Shown: in pieces, positions 16,309 to 25,989 of the stretch
Position numbering within the stretch: position 1 is the first letter of the stretch
Layout of the letters: each line of letters starts with the position of its first letter
NCBI GenBank assembly: GCA_002478865.1
Contig: DLJZ01000013.1
Span: forward strand, 27,242 to 91,241
Length of the DNA stretch: 64,000 bases
Source: Hungatella sp. UBA7603
GTDB taxonomy: Bacteria; Bacillota; Clostridia; Lachnospirales; Lachnospiraceae
Reading direction: 5' to 3'
Notes under the pieces: generated by a model
Databases searched by the model: none
Told to the model about the DNA's origin: nothing
Seen by the model: only the letters and a program-made list of their open reading frames with translations
Translations under genes and position numbers: made by a program

Positions 16309-17163
16309 ATGGCTTGTGTATATAGTACGGGAAAAGTAATGGTAAGCCCTAGGACTTGTGGAAAGAAGATGAATGAGTGTACCATGGAGGATTTAAGATC
16401 CATGACGGCAGCGCTTACAAAAGAAGAGAGCCAATCAGTTTATGCAAAGTATTATAAGGAGCCACTTGCGGATATTCAGCCGGAACATGTAAGGGCAATA
16501 GAACACGGCACCTTAAATCCTGATGAATGCTATATGCCAGAACTGGCTGGAGGCGTACTACTTGATGGCGATAGTAAATATCGGGACAATGGGTATGGGG
16601 TATTGCCAAATGGCGTAGGCTTTGCAGCAATTAAAATAGCACAGGACGTTACAAATGAGATGATACGAGACTATCAGGAAAATTTTGCTAATGACAAAAA
16701 CTGTAACCTGTTTTATAAAACATGGTATCCAGGGGCTCATCTCATTCATTTTGAAGATGGTGCGGTTGAGGACTTTGGCTGGGGAATGATGCGGATGGAG
16801 ATGAATTGGAACAACTTTCGTTTTGAGCATCTGGGAATCCATGAAGAAGACATCTCTAAGCGTGATCCCCACTGTATCTTTCTCATGGGACTTGGAGGGA
16901 AAGCAGAGGAGATAAATGAGGCTCAAACAAGGGAAAGAGTTATGTGTATGGTACAGCATACAAGAGAAACTGCCACAGGCCGGGAATTAAAAGTTCATTA
17001 CTGGAATGGCATGACTTTTCAGGAAGATGGAACGCTTATCTGTAAGCCGGAGCCAGACCGAGATAAAACGATGAGAGAGATGAAATTAATGATGATTCAC
17101 TGTATGACGGAGTATTGCAATCAGGTAAAACTGATAAAAGAATTTTGGAACAGGAAAACGTGA
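16309..17163 (+). CDS. PhlG/phloretin-hydrolase-like C-C bond hydrolase
   Basis: A 284-residue protein that resembles the 2,4-diacetylphloroglucinol/phloretin hydrolase family. NGYGVLPNGVGFAAIK and LFYKTWYPGAH match its central strands, and the C-terminal HCMTEYCN (H264, E268) matches the HxxxE pair that binds zinc. The upstream zinc His of PhlG appears to be replaced (N128 region), so the metal site may be altered. It would split an acyl-phloroglucinol (phloretin, or an opened alphitonin) into phloroglucinol and an acid. GGAGG sits before the ATG. It is followed by an MFS carrier and opposed by a TetR gene. Confidence 0.6.
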   Translation: MACVYSTGKVMVSPRTCGKKMNECTMEDLRSMTAALTKEESQSVYAKYYKEPLADIQPEHVRAIEHGTLNPDECYMPELAGGVLLDGDSKYRDNGYGVLPNGVGFAAIKIAQDVTNEMIRDYQENFANDKNCNLFYKTWYPGAHLIHFEDGAVEDFGWGMMRMEMNWNNFRFEHLGIHEEDISKRDPHCIFLMGLGGKAEEINEAQTRERVMCMVQHTRETATGRELKVHYWNGMTFQEDGTLICKPEPDRDKTMREMKLMMIHCMTEYCNQVKLIKEFWNRKT

Positions 17164-17204
17164 AGCGGATCATCACTAAATACTTATAAAGGAAGGCTGA
17201 AAAT

Positions 17205-18359
17205 TTGTCAGATCAATATAAGAAAGCTAAAATAATTCTATCTATTATCGGTATTTCATTTGTCCAAGGATTACAATTTAGCATATCCCCAGTATTGGGT
17301 CAGATACAGCTTTATTATCCAGAAGTTAATGTCAGTCTGATCCAGATGTTAATTACAGCGCCAACTCTGTTATCCATGGTCATGTCAGTTTTAGTTGGCT
17401 CTTTGGTTGTAAGAATTAGTAAAAAAAAGCTGATTCTAGTGGGCTGTTTTATTACAGGGATTACAGGATTTATTCCCTTTGCATCAGACAGCTTTATGCT
17501 TTTGTTTCTATCTAGAACTATCTATGGAATCGGTCTTGGGATTGCGACCACACTGAATGTGACAGTGGTTGCAGAATTTTTCAAAGGGAAAGAGCGTGTT
17601 GTTGTAATGGGAATTCAGGCCGCCAGTGTGGGAGCCGGGATGGTAGTTATTACAGTAGCCAGCGGTTTGCTTGGAACAAAGGGATTTCAATATGCTTATT
17701 TCATTCATATCATTGGTTTTATTGCTATGTTTTTAATTGCTGCTTGTCTTCCGGATACAGGAATTCAGAAAACGAATCAGCATGAGCCCATAAAGTTAAA
17801 TAAGACGGTGGCTGCAATCGCAGCGGTTGGTTTTATGGAATTTTTATTTCTGATTACGTTCTCTACCAATTTATCCATGCATCTTAGTGGAAGTCTGGCT
17901 GGAAGTACATCTGTTTCAGGAAATTTGACCGGTGTGTTCTCTGGTGCCCAGATTCTGGTTGGACTTATTCTTGGCCTTATTACGAATAAGTACACCATAC
18001 CCACTGCTATGTTTAGTTTCACCATTGGCGCAGTATTTCTCATTCTCTTCCCCTCACAGGCAGCACTTTTAATGGTTGGTGCCATGTTCTGTGGTTTTTC
18101 TCAAGGGCTTTTTGTACCAACGGCTATGGTCATTCTTTCAAATTCAGTCACACCAACTGCCACGGCCATGGCAATCGCTTGTTTTAATGTTGCCGTCTGC
18201 CTTGGGCAGCTTCTGTCTCCAGCTGTCTTAAATACGGTTTCAAAATTAATTTTTGGAGAAGTAACGACTTCCAATGTTTATATGGTTTCTTCCATTGGAA
18301 TGATGATTACAGCACTGATTGCTGTGATTATCATATCCAAGAATAGAACGGTCCAATAA
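17205..18359 (+). CDS. MFS transporter
   Basis: A 384-residue carrier with 12 predicted helices; the helix 2-3 loop GSLVVRISKKKLILVG and SRTIYGIGLGIATTLNVTVVAEFF are typical of the MFS. The start is a TTG, chosen because GGAAGG lies 8 bases upstream and no ATG is near. It follows the C-C hydrolase by 41 bases and ends at a strong terminator, so the two form an operon; uptake of a flavonoid or export of phloroglucinol or arylpropionate is plausible. Not close to the OFA transporter in this window. Confidence 0.85.
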   Translation: MSDQYKKAKIILSIIGISFVQGLQFSISPVLGQIQLYYPEVNVSLIQMLITAPTLLSMVMSVLVGSLVVRISKKKLILVGCFITGITGFIPFASDSFMLLFLSRTIYGIGLGIATTLNVTVVAEFFKGKERVVVMGIQAASVGAGMVVITVASGLLGTKGFQYAYFIHIIGFIAMFLIAACLPDTGIQKTNQHEPIKLNKTVAAIAAVGFMEFLFLITFSTNLSMHLSGSLAGSTSVSGNLTGVFSGAQILVGLILGLITNKYTIPTAMFSFTIGAVFLILFPSQAALLMVGAMFCGFSQGLFVPTAMVILSNSVTPTATAMAIACFNVAVCLGQLLSPAVLNTVSKLIFGEVTTSNVYMVSSIGMMITALIAVIIISKNRTVQ

Positions 18360-18367
18360 CCTTATTT

Positions 18368-18406
18368 GGCCGCCAGAAACGGGTCTACCGTATCTGGCGG
18401 CCTTTT
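18368..18406. terminator. Bidirectional terminator
   Basis: A perfect 10-bp stem GGCCGCCAGA / TCTGGCGGCC with a 15-base loop, followed by TTTT, between the convergent MFS and AraC genes. Confidence 0.85.
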
Positions 18407-18418
18407 AAATTTCAAATG

Positions 18419-20797
18419 TTAGACCTGTCTTATAATATCCCACATACAGACGTTGTGGGCAAGAATGGAGGTCTCTACCTCCAGATAATCCTCTGCATAA
18501 GAGTAAATATTTCGTTCTTCCGGAATGCAGGCTTTTAAAAGATAATTTAACTGAGAGGCTGAGGGTAGCTTAATATCCATGAGATATTCTGTTTCACTTA
18601 TGTTGCTTCTGACAAAACCGCCGATCCAGATATCCAAAATGCTGCCATGAGACCGGTCTAATAGAAACCTTGAAATACGGTATTTGCCTGGAGTGATTCC
18701 GTGTAGAAGAAAACGGAAATTAACGGCAGGAACCTCCTCAAATAGCTTATAAACATTGGAGAACGAGGAATATTTCCCGTTTTCATAGAGGCAGGAAGAC
18801 CGGGGGTGAGCGTAATTAAAACACATAATCTGATAATGGTCTGGGCCTTTCCTGGTAATGCAGAAGTTTTCTCCTCGTTTAATAATTTCAGTACCCAGCC
18901 GTTCCAGCATTTGAAACGCATAAAAGGCAGGCATTGCTATGCTATCTTTGTTAATAAGCCCGGAGCCCCAGAAATAAAAGGCTTTTTGTTTCATAGGACT
19001 TGATTGTGTTGATGTATCACTAAACAGCCAATAACCCATTAGATCACTAACGGAATTTAGATCCAGACATGTCTTACAGATATAAGCTGACTGATAACAA
19101 GAATACTGTATCGGCAGTTCGGTTAGTGAGATAGAATTCCATTCCGTGATATAAAACGGCGTGCGTTTATCATATTTGTGAATCAATTTCTTGATTTTCT
19201 GGGCCAAATTCAGTGGGAGATTCTGATCCATGCTGACAATTGCTTTTGAAGACTCGGGTTGCTTCATCAGGGAAAGATGAACAGAGATAAAGGAGGGTTT
19301 CCTGTCTGCTTTATATAGAAGTCTCAGGATCTCATCAAGATCTTTTAAACTTTCCCTGGAATCAAAGCCAGGCCCACCTAGAGAAGCACCAGGAAGATAG
19401 GACTGGATCATCTCCTGAATCAGCTTGAAATCATTGGCATATTGGCTTGGTGACTCCCTTGGTAATTTCCATAATTCAAACGTCCACTGTGAGGTCCATT
19501 CCTTTGGGTAGCTTTGAGCGCTAAAGACCAAAAAAGCTTGGAGTAATTCAAAGAAACGGTTGTTTTTTAAGGAAGATAAGGAATCCTGTAAGGTCCCACC
19601 TGGCTCATAGAATGCATGACTGAGCCGTGTAAGGTCGATGAAAGGAATGAGATCGTGGTCCAGCATAAAATGCATGATGTCATCAAGATCAAGGAAATAA
19701 TAATTATAATCCGGTAACACCCTTGGAATAAAGGAGGAGCTTAAGATTCCCTGAATGCGAAGGTAACGAAAGCCAAGGGACTTTCTGGACTCCAATAAAA
19801 GCCTTCTGTAATTTTCAGATAGCAGGTTTTTAGCTGAGCTGACATTAAGTAACGTGGAGTAATTGCTCCTTATACCTTCGGTCTCGTTGATAATTACATC
19901 CACCTGATTGCTGTAAAGATAGCTGTTCTCAGAGATCTGGATCGCGTTGCTATATTGATCCAGTTGCTTGTATTCCTCTGCAAGCATATGTACGTTCTTA
20001 TTTTTTCTAAATTGGCTGGGAGTCATTTGATAGCTTGCCCGAAATGCCTTGCCAAATGACGTTACATCGGAAAAACCGTTGCGGATCGCGATTTCTGTAA
20101 TTGGTTCATCGGTATAAGAGACATCCCGATATGCATGAAACAACCGTTTCTCCATCAGGTAAGTTTTAAAGTTCTGGTGCAAGAACTTGTGAAAGAACTT
20201 TGACAAATACTGTGGTGTTAAATAAAGGGCCTCTGAGAGAGCAGTAAGAGTTAAGGGTTCGTTATAATGGTGATCAATATAATCAATGATTTTGTTGATA
20301 CGTACCCCATGCTTTTCCGTAATGTTTTCATACAGAACAGGTTTAAAATAATTCTCTCTTTTTAAATGATCCATAAGCTCGAACAAGAGACTTAAGATGC
20401 TTAAATGATTTTCGGCTGGTCCTTCCAGATATCTTGTTCCAATGTTGATTAAAATTTCTTTTAATGCAGTATAGTTGTTGCCAGGCTCCAGCACAGAGTC
20501 GCAGATCAATGTTCCGTAACTTCCAAGACATTGTTCTATAAAGTATGGGTGAATTCCCAGGTGGAAGATACTGCAGTTTTCTTTGGGAGTCAACATGCCC
20601 TTATTCATAGGATTGACCAGACAGATATCACTGATAAGATACTGGGCTTCGTGTTCCTGGTAGCTAATCGTAAGCTTACCGGATACCACATAAATAAAAT
20701 CATAAGATTCATGTTGAAAGGTAAATGGTTCCTTTGTTTCCATGCTGCGAAAGAATATAATTGGAAGATTAGTAGGAAGATTTTGGTACCAATTCAT
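18419..20797 (-). CDS. AraC regulator fused to a GH39-like domain (1)
   Basis: A 792-residue regulator: cupin-like N-domain (about 20-100), AraC double helix-turn-helix (about 167-265: LTLTALSEALYLTPQYLSKFFHK, then ITEIAIRNGFSDVTSFGKAFR), and a C-terminal GH39-type TIM barrel. The barrel keeps the nucleophile region (PFYITEW, E552) but where active GH39 enzymes have FExWNEP it reads FELWKLP (about 441-447), so the acid/base Glu is gone. It is therefore likely a sugar or glycoside sensor, not an enzyme. GGAGG sits 7 bases before the ATG at 20797. Its start overlaps the end of the next gene by 29 bases, so the two are coupled. Confidence 0.85.
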   Translation of the reverse strand: MNWYQNLPTNLPIIFFRSMETKEPFTFQHESYDFIYVVSGKLTISYQEHEAQYLISDICLVNPMNKGMLTPKENCSIFHLGIHPYFIEQCLGSYGTLICDSVLEPGNNYTALKEILINIGTRYLEGPAENHLSILSLLFELMDHLKRENYFKPVLYENITEKHGVRINKIIDYIDHHYNEPLTLTALSEALYLTPQYLSKFFHKFLHQNFKTYLMEKRLFHAYRDVSYTDEPITEIAIRNGFSDVTSFGKAFRASYQMTPSQFRKNKNVHMLAEEYKQLDQYSNAIQISENSYLYSNQVDVIINETEGIRSNYSTLLNVSSAKNLLSENYRRLLLESRKSLGFRYLRIQGILSSSFIPRVLPDYNYYFLDLDDIMHFMLDHDLIPFIDLTRLSHAFYEPGGTLQDSLSSLKNNRFFELLQAFLVFSAQSYPKEWTSQWTFELWKLPRESPSQYANDFKLIQEMIQSYLPGASLGGPGFDSRESLKDLDEILRLLYKADRKPSFISVHLSLMKQPESSKAIVSMDQNLPLNLAQKIKKLIHKYDKRTPFYITEWNSISLTELPIQYSCYQSAYICKTCLDLNSVSDLMGYWLFSDTSTQSSPMKQKAFYFWGSGLINKDSIAMPAFYAFQMLERLGTEIIKRGENFCITRKGPDHYQIMCFNYAHPRSSCLYENGKYSSFSNVYKLFEEVPAVNFRFLLHGITPGKYRISRFLLDRSHGSILDIWIGGFVRSNISETEYLMDIKLPSASQLNYLLKACIPEERNIYSYAEDYLEVETSILAHNVCMWDIIRQV

Positions 20798-23213
20798 CTG
20801 ACGGCCTCCTTCGAATGGATGCAGGTGCGGTGTGAAGGTCAATGGTGACAAGTTTAACTTCCCGGCGTCTGAGACTGATCTGATATCTCAGTTGTCCGCT
20901 GTGGTCAACCTCCAAAGTCGTTAACTTAGGCAGCATGGAGGAATTTTGCTTTAAGACGGATATATTTTCTGGGCGCGATACTGTGATAAGATTCATTTGC
21001 TTCCAGAGAAATAAAAGATTACTACGGCTGTCAGATATTACATATTCCTTCACCAGATAGGTGCCCTTAGTGGCATCATTAACCCTGATTTCCCAGTAAT
21101 CCGGGTTCGTTGAAATAAAAAAAACTCCATCTGTCTCAAAGTCTTCGATCTGAATATTTCTGCCAGTAAAGGCAGGATTAATATGCTCGTAGTGAAAAAA
21201 CAAAAAACGGAAGCTGGAATTAGAGTCTGCTGTAATTAAAAAATTCTTATGGGCATATAACAAATTTTTCCCAAGCATGGAAAACATGTGGTAGGTATGG
21301 TAAGAGGGCTTTGGGATACCGCTATCCGTAAAGAGTCCCCACCCTCCAAACAGCATGTCCATGGAATCGGAATGGCGAAGGGGGACATCAAAGAGCATGT
21401 AATAACCCAAGGCTTCAATATCAAGTCCGTATGACTGGGATAAGTTCTTTGCAAGAAATTCCGATTGAAAACTGGAATCATTGAGCAGGTTGCGGGAGGA
21501 AATATTGGAGTTAAATTCAGTAATCCAAAGGCCATGATTTGCAATTAAGCTCTTTGTTATTTCGCTAATTTCTTTGATTCTTTTTATGGCAAGATCCTCA
21601 TCTGAGGAGATGGAGGCATCTGCGCCGTCACTAGTGGTAGGATAGATGTAAGCTGTTAAAAAATCAGGTGCAGCTTGTGCCGCTTTCATCATTTCGTATA
21701 TTTTGGTGAGAAGCTGTGGATTGTTCCATTGGTTAAAGCCTGGCCCCCCCACCTGGCATTCTGGAGCATAGGTCTTAATTATCTCTTTAAGCCGTTTGAA
21801 ATAACGGATATATTTTGACAAAGGAAAAATCTCAGACAGCTCGATAAAGTCATAAATGGTATAACTGATTTCAAAGCGCCAGGAATTGACAGATTCCTGC
21901 CCATAGCGGTTGATACAGGCCCGCAAAAAGTCGGGAAGAATCTCCAGAAGCTGATCAAAATAAGAAACTGTGCTGCCGACTAAGTTTTTTGCTATATTCT
22001 CCTTGGCAGAAAGATGGATGCGAAAGAGTTTATTACTGAGTTCAAGAAAGGGAAGCATCCGGTTTTCTATCATAATATCTAAAATCTGAAAGATCTGATT
22101 GTAATCATAAATGGATCTACCGCTAATGGAATATTGGGAGACAAGATCAAAAAGTCTACAGATTCTTCCGTATGAAAATCCTATTTCTCTCTGTGTCTCT
22201 TTTAGCTGATCAAATATTTTAACATTAGAAAAATCCTGTGCGTATCCCAAATTAATGAGGCGGTTCCAAAAGCCTGGTACCTCCCTACTTTTTAAGACTG
22301 TTGTCTCTATGACCTCATAAACACGGACCGGCTTTTCCAGTGGTGGGGTCTGCCCGCTTTTTATCTGCCTGAAAGAAAGGAGACTGCATTCAGGGGAAAG
22401 CGGTTTCATAAAAGAAGAGGAAGATGACCCGAAGATCACAGGCTTTTTAATTCCTTCCAGGTTAAAATATTCGTTAAGAGCGTCCGGGCTCGTCAACCCT
22501 ACCTTTTCGCATATCTCATGTAACTCCAGATCCGTATATCTATAGTAGAGCGCTCCCTGTCTGCACTGCACCCCTTTTAAGTGATTCTGAAAGGTCTGAT
22601 TAAAATACTTCTGAAATAGGCTGGACAGATATTGAGGTGTAATAGAAAAGAAAGCTGCTGTTTTGGACAGGCCAGGATTCTCCTTATAATTTTCCTCTAA
22701 ATAAGAAGTAACCCGTTCCACTAAAAGCTCTTGTTTGGAGCACTCTTTTTGTCTGGAGACGTCAGGTAAGCCAGGTACTAAAGAGGAGTCTCTGGCGAGA
22801 AGATCAAGAAGCTGTAAGGTCAGGGCTGATAACCGGTATTGATTTAAGGTCTGGCCACTTAAATATACTTTTGCATAATCCAAAAGAATGGGATGTATTT
22901 GTTCAAAGCTTGAAAGGAACTTGGCAGAGCTTGATAACATGGATTCTTGAAACATTGTATCCAGTATACATTCTGGGCGGAGAGAGACCTTTAGAAACAG
23001 GCATTCGTCATCAGACGTTACGTTGATTAAATTCCCAGGTCCAAGTATCAAGCAGTCTTTAGGGCCACAACAGATAGAAGGCTCTTTCATTGTCATGGAA
23101 CCCCGAAGGATGGTAATAAGGTCCAGTCCATGTACTGGAAGTGTTTCTGTTTTGTTTAGGAGATAAAGATTGGCTGATTGAATAAAAGATTGAATTTCAA
23201 ATATTGGATTCAT
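20769..23213 (-). CDS. AraC regulator fused to a GH39-like domain (2)
   Basis: An 814-residue paralogue of the preceding gene, promoter-proximal of the pair. Order: cupin-like domain, AraC helices (about 165-255; the first, LSKTAAFFSITPQYLSSLFQK, is good, the second is poorly conserved), then the GH39-like barrel. The barrel again has the nucleophile-like LWITEFNSN (E566) but reads WRFEISYT at the acid/base motif (about 445), lacking the Asn-Glu pair. A catalytically dead ligand sensor is inferred. Divergent from the C-glycoside operon starting at 23466, which it probably controls. Confidence 0.83.
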   Translation of the reverse strand: MNPIFEIQSFIQSANLYLLNKTETLPVHGLDLITILRGSMTMKEPSICCGPKDCLILGPGNLINVTSDDECLFLKVSLRPECILDTMFQESMLSSSAKFLSSFEQIHPILLDYAKVYLSGQTLNQYRLSALTLQLLDLLARDSSLVPGLPDVSRQKECSKQELLVERVTSYLEENYKENPGLSKTAAFFSITPQYLSSLFQKYFNQTFQNHLKGVQCRQGALYYRYTDLELHEICEKVGLTSPDALNEYFNLEGIKKPVIFGSSSSSFMKPLSPECSLLSFRQIKSGQTPPLEKPVRVYEVIETTVLKSREVPGFWNRLINLGYAQDFSNVKIFDQLKETQREIGFSYGRICRLFDLVSQYSISGRSIYDYNQIFQILDIMIENRMLPFLELSNKLFRIHLSAKENIAKNLVGSTVSYFDQLLEILPDFLRACINRYGQESVNSWRFEISYTIYDFIELSEIFPLSKYIRYFKRLKEIIKTYAPECQVGGPGFNQWNNPQLLTKIYEMMKAAQAAPDFLTAYIYPTTSDGADASISSDEDLAIKRIKEISEITKSLIANHGLWITEFNSNISSRNLLNDSSFQSEFLAKNLSQSYGLDIEALGYYMLFDVPLRHSDSMDMLFGGWGLFTDSGIPKPSYHTYHMFSMLGKNLLYAHKNFLITADSNSSFRFLFFHYEHINPAFTGRNIQIEDFETDGVFFISTNPDYWEIRVNDATKGTYLVKEYVISDSRSNLLFLWKQMNLITVSRPENISVLKQNSSMLPKLTTLEVDHSGQLRYQISLRRREVKLVTIDLHTAPASIRRRPSDELVPKSSY

Positions 23214-23465
23214 GACCCCTCCATAGATTCCATTTTTTTCATTGTATCACATATATTAACTAATTTCGATATTCTTTAATTTTATTGTATTCGTTTGCTG
23301 GAACGAAAAGATAAAAGGTTAAATAAAGACGGAAATAAAGAGAATAAAGCTGAATGTAGAAACGTGAGGAATGGTCCATTTTGCTATAATTAGAGCAAGA
23401 AATCATAAGGGTACAGCTGGATTTCATATGCGCGCATGACACAAAAAATGAATAGGAGAATAAAA
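23214..23465. promoter_or_regulatory. Divergent control region of the C-glycoside operon
   Basis: An AT-rich 250-base gap between the AraC-GH39 pair and the GPH transporter. It must hold both promoters and the AraC sites. I see no unambiguous -35/-10 pair or long inverted repeat, only AT-rich tracts such as TGTATCACATATATTAAC near 23245. AGGAG at 23454-23458 is the ribosome site for the transporter. Confidence 0.5.
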
Positions 23466-24833
23466 ATGGGGACTAAAAGCAGTAAGATAGGACCGATGGA
23501 ATACGTTACCTATGGCATGGGGAATTTTGCTTCTCAGCTTTCCTGGACCATGGTAACCACATACCTGGCAGTATTTTACACAGATGTTTTTGGATTAAGC
23601 GCCGGTTCCGTTGCGGTTCTTTTTCTTATAGCAAAGGTTTGGAGTGGGGTAAGTGATCCTTTGATGGGCGCATTGATGGAACGTACCCATACCAGATTCG
23701 GGCGGTTTCGGCCTTATATTGTCATTGGAGCTCCTCTGCTGGTTCTGTTTACCGTATTAACCTTTACAGTACCGGGGTTTGGGAGTAAAGGAAAACTTAT
23801 TTACGCGTATATTACATACATCGGTCTTGGCATGTCTTATACCATCTCCAATGTACCTTATCTGGCACTACCGGCGGTTATGACAACAGACAGCAAGAAG
23901 ATCAACCGCTTAAATACGGCTCAGATGATGGGCATGGTATTTGGGATGATTTTGTTGAATCTTGTAACCCTACCGTTAGTAAATCTCTTTGGCGGTGGCG
24001 ATATGGGAGTTGGTTATCAGAGAACTGCCAGTGTATTTGCATTAATCGCCCTTCCTATCTTCTGGATGTGCGCATGGAAATGCAAGGAGACGGTACAAGT
24101 ACATAAAGAAGATCAGGTTTCTCTGAAAGAATCAGCAAAGCTTATTGTACAGAACAAAAATCTAATGATGGTTGTTTTATATACCGTTTTAAATATGGCA
24201 GGTATGCTTGGCCGTATTGGAGTGGCTGTTTATTTCTATTTATATGTGGTGAAAAACTTTACTTTCATCACCATCTTTATGATGATGCAGATGCTGGTAG
24301 GCGCACTCATTATGCCATTTTCTCCTAAGGTTATGGAACACTTTGGGAAAAAGAAAACCATTTATTTTTCTGGCCTCGTCCAGGCATTAGGTCTGATTAT
24401 GATGGTATTTGGTCCCTATATGAATATACCTTATCTGTTCTTATGTCACATCGTATATGGTCTTGGATATATTGCAGGGCCCTGCGGATCATGCATGATT
24501 GTTGACGCAGTTGATGATGGAGATTTAAAAACAGGGGTAAGAACCGATGGTACCGCATTTTCCTTAAATGGCTTAGGTGGTTTAATCGGTACGGCTCTTG
24601 GAGGTGCTCTTGGAATTGCAATTATAGGCTGGTATGGGTATGTAGCTGGGCAAGAAATTACGGAGCAAGTGAAAACAGGTATTATCATTGCAACCAACGT
24701 AATGCCTGCAATCATTTTTGTACTCTCCCTTATTCCTGTTGCTTGCTACAAGTTAAAAGAGAGCGATATGCCTGAAATCAGGGAGAAACTTCGTATTAGA
24801 AATGAGCAGAGAGATTTGGAACGAATGAAATAA
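23466..24833 (+). CDS. GPH-family glycoside/sugar transporter
   Basis: A 455-residue member of the glycoside-pentoside-hexuronide cation symporters. MEYVTYGMGNFASQL opens it, helix 2-3 carries SDPLMGALMERTHTRFGRFRPYI, the family signature, and YLALPAVMTTD and GFIAG-like segments follow; 12 helices. The ATG at 23466 is used because GGAG sits 7 bases upstream; an earlier in-frame ATG at 23436 has none. It heads the Dgp-type operon, so it likely imports an intact C- or O-glycoside with Na+ or H+. Confidence 0.9.
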   Translation: MGTKSSKIGPMEYVTYGMGNFASQLSWTMVTTYLAVFYTDVFGLSAGSVAVLFLIAKVWSGVSDPLMGALMERTHTRFGRFRPYIVIGAPLLVLFTVLTFTVPGFGSKGKLIYAYITYIGLGMSYTISNVPYLALPAVMTTDSKKINRLNTAQMMGMVFGMILLNLVTLPLVNLFGGGDMGVGYQRTASVFALIALPIFWMCAWKCKETVQVHKEDQVSLKESAKLIVQNKNLMMVVLYTVLNMAGMLGRIGVAVYFYLYVVKNFTFITIFMMMQMLVGALIMPFSPKVMEHFGKKKTIYFSGLVQALGLIMMVFGPYMNIPYLFLCHIVYGLGYIAGPCGSCMIVDAVDDGDLKTGVRTDGTAFSLNGLGGLIGTALGGALGIAIIGWYGYVAGQEITEQVKTGIIIATNVMPAIIFVLSLIPVACYKLKESDMPEIREKLRIRNEQRDLERMK

Positions 24834-24857
24834 GAGTTTGGAAAGGAAAAAACAAAT

Positions 24858-25961
24858 ATGAAAAAATTAAGAATTGGTATCGTCGGCTGCGGCGGTATTG
24901 CAAATCAAAAGCATATGCCGTCATTAAAAGCAAATGGAGAACTGAACGAAATCGTTGCTTTCTGCGACATTGTGGAAGAGAGGGTTGTAAAAGCCGCCGG
25001 GGAATACGGTTCAGCAGGTGCAAAGGTGTATACCAATTATAATGACCTGGTAAATGATCCTGATGTAGATGTGGTTCATGTCTGTACCCCCAATGTGGCT
25101 CATTGTCCCATAACAGTTGCGGCTTTTGCAGCCGGAAAGCATGTGATGTGTGAAAAGCCAATGGCACATAACACGGAAGATGCAGTAAAAATGTTGGATG
25201 CGTGGAAGAAGTCAGGGAAAAAGTTCACCGTTGGCTATCAGAACCGTCTGCGGGAAGATACTCAGACCCTTCATGCCTCCTGTGCAGCCAATGAATTGGG
25301 AGAAATCTATTTTGCAAAGGCCCATGCATTAAGAAGAAGAGCAGTACCGACCTGGGGAGTTTTCCCGGATAAGTCACTTCAGGGTGGAGGCCCTCTGATT
25401 GATATTGGAACTCATGCCCTTGATATTACACTTTGGATGATGAATAACTATGAGCCTTTATCTGTTTCTGGCCAGGTATATTATAAGCTGGGCCGTCAGG
25501 CTGATGGACCGGAAGGCAATGTATTTGGTCCATGGGATCCAGAAACCTTTGAGGTAGAAGATTCTGCATTTGGTCTTGTAAAGATGAAAAATGGAGCAAC
25601 CATTTATCTGGAGGCGTCCTGGGCACTGAATGTTCTAAAATCCATGGAGGCATCTACCACACTTTGCGGTACAAAAGCGGGAGCTGAGATCCATCATGGC
25701 GGCAGTTATCCAAAAGATGAACTAATCTACAATACCGTGGAGCACAACACACTCATGGAGAAAACCATATCTCCTGCTGGAGTGGTGGATTTCTTTGAAG
25801 GTGGTGCCTCCGCAGAAGGCGTCAGAGAGCAGAAGCAGTGGCTTTTGGCAATCTTAAATAATGAGGACCCTCTTGTGAAACCAGAGCAGGCGTTTGTAGT
25901 CACTCAAATTTTGGAGGGCATCTATCAATCTGCTGAAACCGGGAAAGAAGTTTTTTTCTAA
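24858..25961 (+). CDS. dgpA: Gfo/Idh/MocA dehydrogenase, C-glycoside 3-oxidase (DgpA type)
   Basis: A 367-residue NAD-dependent dehydrogenase. Rossmann motif GIVGCGGIA at residues 7-15, the EKP catalytic Lys at K100, and D182-x3-H186 in GGPLIDIGTH are all present. Its length and its two partner genes match DgpA of the puerarin-degrading strain PUE, which oxidises the 3-OH of the C-linked glucose to the 3-oxo-glycoside. This makes the C1-aglycone bond cleavable. Preceded by the transporter and followed by the two deglycosidase subunits. Family certain; substrate inferred from context. Confidence 0.82.
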   Translation: MKKLRIGIVGCGGIANQKHMPSLKANGELNEIVAFCDIVEERVVKAAGEYGSAGAKVYTNYNDLVNDPDVDVVHVCTPNVAHCPITVAAFAAGKHVMCEKPMAHNTEDAVKMLDAWKKSGKKFTVGYQNRLREDTQTLHASCAANELGEIYFAKAHALRRRAVPTWGVFPDKSLQGGGPLIDIGTHALDITLWMMNNYEPLSVSGQVYYKLGRQADGPEGNVFGPWDPETFEVEDSAFGLVKMKNGATIYLEASWALNVLKSMEASTTLCGTKAGAEIHHGGSYPKDELIYNTVEHNTLMEKTISPAGVVDFFEGGASAEGVREQKQWLLAILNNEDPLVKPEQAFVVTQILEGIYQSAETGKEVFF

Positions 25962-25989
25962 ACTAAATTAAAAAAGGAGCCAAATCATT

